This document shows, in pieces, positions 7,953 through 11,664 of a stretch of 11,664 bases of DNA. Within the stretch, counting starts at the first letter, position 1. Each line of letters begins with the position of its first letter. The notes under the pieces are model-generated. The model ran no database searches, was not told the DNA's origin, and worked only from the letters and a program-made list of their open reading frames with translations. This stretch comes from Dipetalonema caudispina (taxonomy: Eukaryota > Nematoda > Chromadorea > Rhabditida > Onchocercidae): assembly GCA_013365325.1 (NCBI GenBank), contig JABVXV010000732.1, positions 1 to 11,664 of the forward strand, read 5' to 3'. The translations under genes were made by a program, and so were the position numbers.

Positions 7953-10900
7953 AATAATTTGAAAAGCCCACGTAAAATTTAATATCGATGATGTGAGAAA
8001 TTGAAAAATTATTTGGAAAAAAGAAAAATGAATAAGATGACATAAGCGTTGTTGCAATGACTTAAAAAAAATTATAGGTTAGTAATAATGAGCCATATAT
8101 ATATATATATATTGGAAAATAAAAAGGTATTTATGATATTACCAGGTAGAACACTGTATTATTAGAAAATCATAAGCAAGAAAGTTATTTTTTATAAGTT
8201 AATTTAAAAAATCAAATCATATTTCAGCCAACTTTATTAGAAACAGATAATGCTGAAAATTCATCAAGTGCCTTCTATAGAAGTATCGATGCGATGCCTA
8301 ATATGAATGTATCACGCACCAAAAAGACAATACCTCTTGTTAGTGAATTGGTATGTTTTCCTTTTTTTTTTTTTCATTTTCTTTTTCTTAAACTTTCAAT
8401 AAATAAATAAATTTAATTATGAATAATTTTGAATTGATCCTATAAATTAATTAAATTGTAAATTAGGAAAAATTCATAATTTTAATTACTTAATTAGTTT
8501 ATTTTCTTCTAATTAGAGGGAACTTTAACATTAAAACTTATAATATTTGTATCAGTTAATATTTACATTATTTCATTTTATGTTAATTTAATTTAATCAT
8601 GGATTATTGATTCTTTTTGGCATATTTTATTGGTTAATTTGAAAAATGGAAAAAAAAAACTGAGTTTTAAGTAATTTTATCGATTTACTAATTGAATAAT
8701 AATCGTTAGAAACTATATTAATTCTATTTTATTCAATAATTATTTCTTTTTGATACCAAAAAAGAAAAAAAAAATGAAATAATATTATTACTTTTTGTTA
8801 ATACTCGTTTGTATTTTTTAAAAAATATTTTCCATTTTTCCATTAATTTATGCACCATTATTACTTTCTAATTTTTTTTTTTTATTAATCAATTTCATTT
8901 TTATTGCACAATTATTGTTTACAAATTTTAATTTGAACTAATTAGTAAAAATTTCTTGGCAAATTTTATGATTTAAACGAAATGAATTCGAAAAATTTAC
9001 GCATTTAAAAAATTATATCTTTTTTTTCCTCAAATAAATTCCATTTTAAATATATTAAACAATATTTTTTCACTTTTTTCTTCTTCATTTTTTTCTTCTG
9101 TTTCTCTTTTTTTTTTTTAGAAAGTTCATAAAATGCACGATAATTAGCATAAAAGTTTGCTTCTTCTTTTTTGCAGGTTTTAAAGGTAAGCAATGCCTAC
9201 AAAAGCACTCAATTCATTGATCGTTTGTTATTATTCATATAAATGATAAAATGCTCAGCATGGCTTTATTTCATCATAGCAATTATATCACTATGATATA
9301 TGCCAAGTTTAATTTATCAGTAAGAAGTATATCACTATGATATGCTAAAAGTATTAGTTTAATTTTATCGTAATGATTGCAATCAGAAATTAAATTTGCT
9401 TTAAAATATTAACATATCAATTGTCCATGCTTTGCATGACCTATCTATAATAGCGTAGTAAAGTTGAATGCATGATACGGATAATCCTACTATATACCAC
9501 AAAGTAGTAGTTATTAGTACTAATCAACTTGTTCACATTAGTTATCGCAGCTGTTGTTGAAATTTCCGCATGTGCATGCATTATCCTAGAGTAGGTTAAT
9601 TTTTTTTTTTTTTTTTTGTAATAATTTTCAGGTTTATTTTGAAATACTACAAAAATGTGCATTGGAAAAAAAAAAAGTTTCCAAAATATTTGATCATTCC
9701 GGAATGTTTCTTCCCTAAGTAACATTTAGCTAATGGTTCATTATTTCAGATTTTGATAGATTTTAGACAAAGGATTTTTTGAAACAATGTTGGAAATTCT
9801 TTTCCTCTTTTTTCTTTTGCTTTTTTCATAATGAAAATAACGAAAAATCTGTCTTTTAATGGTAAAGATCGTTTAAAAATTTTCATATTTTTAAATTCAA
9901 AAATTTCCTGCACCTCTTTTATTTCTCAATTTCGTTCAACTTGCCATTTCCTTTTAACATTACAATTTTGATTGTTTAGATTACATTTGCAAACAATCAT
10001 CTACCTCAAATCTCCCGTAAAAGCTCAAAGAATATGATTTCAAAAATTTTCTTATCAACTTAAAAATAAGAGTACTTCTTTATTTCAAAAATAATTTTAA
10101 AAGTATTCAAATAATGAATTTTCATTGGTATATTAGGTTCTAAAAATGATAAAAATGAGCTACAATGAATTACTTTACTCTTTTAAATTTCTTTTCATTA
10201 TTCGATAAATTATAAAAATATTTTTTTTTGACAAAAATTTCTCAAATAAATACTTTTTTCTAAAAAAAAAAAATTAACCTTAATTTTAGAATAAAAATCT
10301 AAAAATTGAGCAAAAAAGAAAAAGAAATTTTATTCACCGTTGAAAAAGTAATATTATTTCTTCATTTAAATTTAAAATGATTGAGATGCTTATTTTGCTT
10401 ACTTGTTGCTTCAAATAATTTTGTGTTGTAAATTTAGTGATTAACCTTGATTAATTATTGATGATCCATCGGTATTGCTTATGCATTTCGTCTTAATAGC
10501 AATTAGCTATATCACTAACCTCATCATTATTAGCTGAATGATGAATGTTCAAGCTTGAAGTAATATCATTGTTATCATTAATATTATCAACATTTTGCTC
10601 ATATCATTACAATTAATTTATGATAATTTTATTGTAGACAATGGCAACAAAACGAGCTCAAGCTGGTCTAGCAAATGCTGCCAAAACAACATTTGGTGAT
10701 GAAGAATTGGTAATTATTTATGAATTATATTTGTCAATAATTTTTGTAGTTTTAAATTTAATTTAATTTAATTAGCACTTTATAGTTATAATTTAATAAT
10801 CGTTTTTATTTTCACATCCATTATTATTACATTTATTGCTAATTATTATTAATCATCATTAGTATTATTTATCTCATCCTCATATTATTACAATTATCAT

Positions 10901-11664
10901 GATAATATTTTTTAAATTATGATTTTTCTAGAAAATGCATGTTTACAAGAAAACATTGCAAGCATTAATTTATCCGATCAGCTGTACGACACCTCATAAT
11001 TTTCAATTGACTAATTTTCAAACTCCAACATGGTGCTATGAATGTGAAGGATTGCTATGGGGCTTAGCTCGACAAGGTTAATCACATGATTGAGATAGCA
11101 AAGTAAAATGCTTATTGTTGGTTGAGCAAATAAGACTGTGATAATTATGCTTGTTGTTGTCTTATTTGTATCACAATTACTCATTACTGTAACAGATATT
11201 GTTTTGATATCATTTTTCCACTCACATAGTTCCATGTATGGTAAATAAGTTTATTTATTCATTTTTTTTTTTTTTTTCAATTATAAATATCTATTTTCAT
11301 CAAAAAAATTTTAATTGTTTAACTTTTGAATTGAATGATTTCAGGTTTAAAATGCGCAGAATGTGGCGTTAAAGTGCACGACAAATGTCGCGATTTAATA
11401 AGCGCTGATTGTTTGCAAAGTATTTTTACCTTTGAATGAGTTTTGAAAAGCTATTGGATGAGTTTAATGAATGAGAACTAAATGTCAATGGTAAAGAAGT
11501 TGGTGAAAATGCAACGTTGAATTTTAGTGAAATGTGTTGATAGAGTGTGATTGTTCTTTTTCGTTTCGATTCATTTCAATTATTTTGACAATTTCAAACT
11601 GAGTTAATTAAATTAATAATTTTAAAAAGTAAAATTTCATTTTAGGGGCAGCGGAAAAAAGCTC
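6108..11664 (+). CDS. unc-13: UNC-13/Munc13 synaptic vesicle priming protein, N-terminal part (spliced; 3' end beyond window)
   Basis: The proposed model joins 6108-6605, 8228-8350, 10638-10709, 10932-11076, 11345-11419 and 11646-11664, in frame, about 310 residues. UNC-13/Munc13 proteins act at presynaptic active zones, opening syntaxin through the MUN domain so SNARE complexes can form, and their C1 domain binds diacylglycerol. What is visible is an unrecognised N-terminal region (1-166), the linker with IDAMP and IPLVSEL, the lead-in [13 protein letters not shown], and a complete C1 domain (about 253-302) followed by RAAEKS. All matter downstream of the C1 (C2B, MUN, C2C) is off the right edge. 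No C2A domain is encoded here, so either this is a short isoform starting at 6108 or long-isoform exons lie to the left. All five junctions have GT-AG borders and keep phase. Confidence 0.93.
7490..7526. repeat. Perfect 15-bp hairpin, 7-nt loop
   Basis: Arms AATATGAAAATTTGA (7490-7504) and TCAAATTTTCATATT (7512-7526) are exact reverse complements around GTAAATG. Pairing does not continue outward. It is too short for an ordinary miRNA precursor. It may be a structured intron element or a chance inverted repeat, though 15 perfect pairs is long even for this composition. Confidence 0.75.
7860..7950. repeat. T16 / A11 / A39 homopolymer block
   Basis: A T run (7860-7875) is followed by AAAT, an A run (7880-7890), a short mixed stretch and 39 consecutive A (7912-7950). 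T and A runs can pair with each other. The length is prone to sequencing and replication slippage. A 39-nt A tail could mark an old retroposed insertion, but there is no recognisable element body or target duplication. Confidence 0.85.
8095..8112. repeat. (AT)9 microsatellite
   Basis: Nine AT units between GCC and TTGG, inside intron 1 about 115 bases before exon 2. A plain dinucleotide repeat. Confidence 0.9.
8228..8350 (+). CDS. unc-13: unc-13 exon 2 (linker before C1)
   Basis: The 41 codons run from the acceptor ATTTCAG| to the donor TTG|GTATGT, phase 0 at both ends. Residues 167-207 include SIDAMPNMN and [10 protein letters not shown]. These match the conserved Munc13 linker of the form IDSMPDIRKRKPIPLVSDL just upstream of the C1 domain (family pattern recalled, not searched). 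The first 17 codons ([17 protein letters not shown]) are Ser/Asn-rich and less conserved. In vertebrate Munc13 this linker lies between the calmodulin site and C1. Confidence 0.92.
9177..9185 (+). CDS. unc-13: Candidate alternative 9-nt microexon (Val-Leu-Lys)
   Basis: A very strong acceptor (TTCTTCTTTTTTGCAG, ending 9176) and an excellent donor (AAAG|GTAAGC, from 9186) enclose exactly nine bases, GTTTTAAAG. Flanking exons 2 and 3 are phase 0, so inclusion would add V-L-K between SEL and TMATKR without a frameshift. A second acceptor, TTTTTTTTAG ending at 9120, would give a 65-nt exon to the same donor. That exon carries an in-frame TAG at 9145-9147 and would act as a poison exon. Exons 2 and 3 also join directly to give a plausible protein, so the microexon would be optional. 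No transcript evidence is available here. Confidence 0.45.
9276..9345. repeat. Duplicated dyad TATATCA-CTA-TGATATA
   Basis: TATATCACTATGATATATGC starts at 9284 and a near copy, lacking two bases, starts at 9328. Each is a 6-7 bp inverted repeat around CTA. The preceding ATAGCAATTA (9276-9285) recurs at 10496-10505, followed by TATATCACTA at 10508-10517 in the same intron. This is a small dispersed repeat of unknown role. Confidence 0.6.
10638..10709 (+). CDS. unc-13: unc-13 exon 3
   Basis: The 24 codons run from the acceptor ATTGTAG| to the donor TTG|GTAATT, phase 0 at both ends, residues 208-231 ([20 protein letters not shown] then DEEL). The segment sits where vertebrate Munc13 has a Lys/Arg/Ala-Gly-rich stretch ending in NEEL, directly before the [15 protein letters not shown] motif. 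The conserved ending and preserved phase support it although most of the sequence varies. Confidence 0.9.
10710..10931 (+). other. unc-13: unc-13 intron 3 (222 nt)
   Basis: The donor is GTAATT and the acceptor TTTTTCTAG. It contains an ATT/ATC-rich low-complexity centre and nothing else of note. Confidence 0.9.
10932..11076 (+). CDS. unc-13: unc-13 exon 4 (C1 domain, first half)
   Basis: Residues 232-279 and the first base of Gly280. It opens with [20 protein letters not shown], one of the most conserved Munc13 blocks, then the C1 domain starting at His253. Zinc ligands His253, Cys266 and Cys269 are present with the H-x12-C-x2-C spacing. GLLWGLARQ contains Trp274, equivalent to the Trp that in Munc13-1 covers the diacylglycerol pocket. 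The loop [10 protein letters not shown] differs from the vertebrate EVWTATTPTY. The donor follows CAA G|GTTAAT, phase 1. Confidence 0.97.
11077..11344 (+). other. unc-13: unc-13 intron 4 (268 nt)
   Basis: It begins GTTAAT and ends TGATTTCAG. A T run lies at 11263-11278. The minus-strand frame across exon 4 and this intron has no recognisable product and is an antisense shadow. Confidence 0.9.
11345..11419 (+). CDS. unc-13: unc-13 exon 5 (C1 domain, second half)
   Basis: It completes Gly280, then codes residues 281-304 plus one base. Cys283, Cys286, His291, Cys294 and Cys302 complete the C1 pattern C-x2-C-x4-H-x2-C-x7-C, so all six Cys and both His zinc ligands of the domain are intact. The sequence [14 protein letters not shown] and ADCLQ matches the family closely. 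In vertebrates the residue before the second His is Cys; here it is Val290, which is not a ligand. The donor is CAA A|GTATTT, phase 1. Confidence 0.96.
11420..11645 (+). other. unc-13: unc-13 intron 5 (226 nt)
   Basis: It starts GTATTT and ends CATTTTAG. The last 95 bases are the intronic part of the sequence repeated in inverted form at the left end of the window; the first half shows only weak or no match there. Confidence 0.9.
11551..11664 (+). repeat. Right arm of the window-spanning inverted repeat
   Basis: This is the partner of the left-end repeat at 1-114, in opposite orientation, 108 of 114 bases matching. It spans the 3' part of intron 5, its acceptor and the first 19 bases of exon 6. 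This copy is the functional one, since it continues the unc-13 reading frame. Confidence 0.85.
11646..11664 (+). CDS. unc-13: unc-13 exon 6, cut by window end
   Basis: It completes Arg305 and codes A-A-E-K-S and two bases of a following Ser (TC). R-A-A-E-K-S-S directly after D-C-L-Q is the conserved Munc13 sequence just after the C1 domain, so the short exon start is secure. The remainder lies outside. The same bases, apart from the last, appear in antisense at 2-19. Confidence 0.93.

Larger units (their letters stand above)
6606..8227 (+). other. unc-13: unc-13 intron 1 (1,622 nt)
   Basis: The donor is GTAAGT and the acceptor ATTTCAG. It contains no coding segment I can support. It is filled with T runs (6848-6864, 7029-7044, 7101-7116, 7305-7330, 7568-7583), a perfect 15-bp hairpin at 7490-7526, an A run of 39 at 7912-7950 and an (AT)9 run at 8095-8112. 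The T runs are on the sense strand and would appear as U-tracts in pre-mRNA. Confidence 0.85.
9134..9578 (+). promoter_or_regulatory. Possible Fox-type splicing motifs around the microexon
   Basis: TGCATG occurs at 9433-9438, 9469-9474 and 9573-9578, with GCATG also at 9258-9262 and 9568-9572. TGCACG lies at 9134-9139, upstream of the microexon. UGCAUG, and in nematodes also GCACG, are established targets of Fox-family splicing regulators, and downstream sites usually favour exon inclusion. Three TGCATG words in 146 bases is more than expected for DNA this AT-rich. Function is inferred. Confidence 0.35.
8351..10637 (+). other. unc-13: unc-13 intron 2 (2,287 nt)
   Basis: The donor is GTATGT and the acceptor ATTGTAG. 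It is the longest intron in the model and holds the candidate microexon at 9177-9185, a Fox-type motif group and a repeated TATATCACTA word. The minus-strand frames at 9005-9193 and 9441-9725 have no recognisable content. The rest is AT-rich filler with T runs such as 9600-9617. Confidence 0.85.

Noticed and set aside
7851..8057. 68-residue minus-strand frame
   Set aside because: It translates the A39 block as poly-Phe; no conserved content.
9005..9725. Minus-strand frames in intron 2
   Set aside because: Lysine-rich or featureless, no domain, and they lie antisense inside an intron.
11011..11235. 74-residue minus-strand frame
   Set aside because: Antisense to the C1-domain exon 4 and intron 4, whose + strand coding is certain.
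1..11664. The whole window as a transposon with terminal inverted repeats
   Set aside because: The ends look like TIRs, but the right arm is a functional unc-13 intron-exon boundary in frame. There is no transposase, integrase or target-site duplication visible.
1..11664. tRNA, rRNA, CRISPR or bacterial-type operon
   Set aside because: No cloverleaf, conserved rRNA blocks or spaced direct-repeat array seen. The 61-bp repeat is contiguous, without spacers.

Overview
The window is very AT-rich eukaryotic DNA, roughly a quarter G+C by eye, crowded with long T and A runs. It carries one recognisable gene: the 5' and C1-domain part of an unc-13/Munc13 orthologue on the + strand. The protein ([33 protein letters not shown] blocks, RAAEKS) is unmistakably UNC-13 family. 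Acceptors of the TTNAG type (TTTCAG, TTTTAG, TTCTAG), compact 220-270 nt introns near the C1 domain and the composition suggest a nematode, possibly an AT-rich clade III/filarial-like species. That assignment is inference.

Layout. Positions 1-19 are an antisense copy of the start of the last exon in the window, followed by an antisense copy of the intron before it, so the two window ends form inverted repeats (about 95% identical over 114 nt). Positions 115-5968 hold no credible gene: T-tracts, GA/CT microsatellites forming an inverted repeat, a three-copy 61-bp tandem repeat, a two-copy 41-bp repeat, a CRE-like site cluster at 4434-4472 and several short hairpins. It may be the promoter region of a short isoform, the interior of a long intron of a longer isoform, or both. 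Positions 5969-6107 look like a 5' leader with several tiny uORFs.

Gene. Six coding exons splice in frame: 6108-6605, 8228-8350, 10638-10709, 10932-11076, 11345-11419 and 11646-11664 (cut by the window end). They encode about 310 residues: an unrecognised N-terminal 166-residue segment, the conserved IDAMP...IPLVSEL linker, the [15 protein letters not shown] lead-in, a complete C1 zinc-binding domain and the first residues after it. The C2B, MUN and C2C parts must lie beyond the right edge. A 9-nt in-frame microexon candidate (9177-9185), with an overlapping poison-exon alternative and nearby Fox-type UGCAUG motifs, sits in the 2.3-kb second intron.

There is one gene, so no operon logic. The points most worth attention are the inverted copy of an unc-13 exon boundary at the left end, the microexon/poison-exon arrangement, and the case for an isoform-specific first coding exon at 6108. 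I see no convincing novel multi-gene system here.
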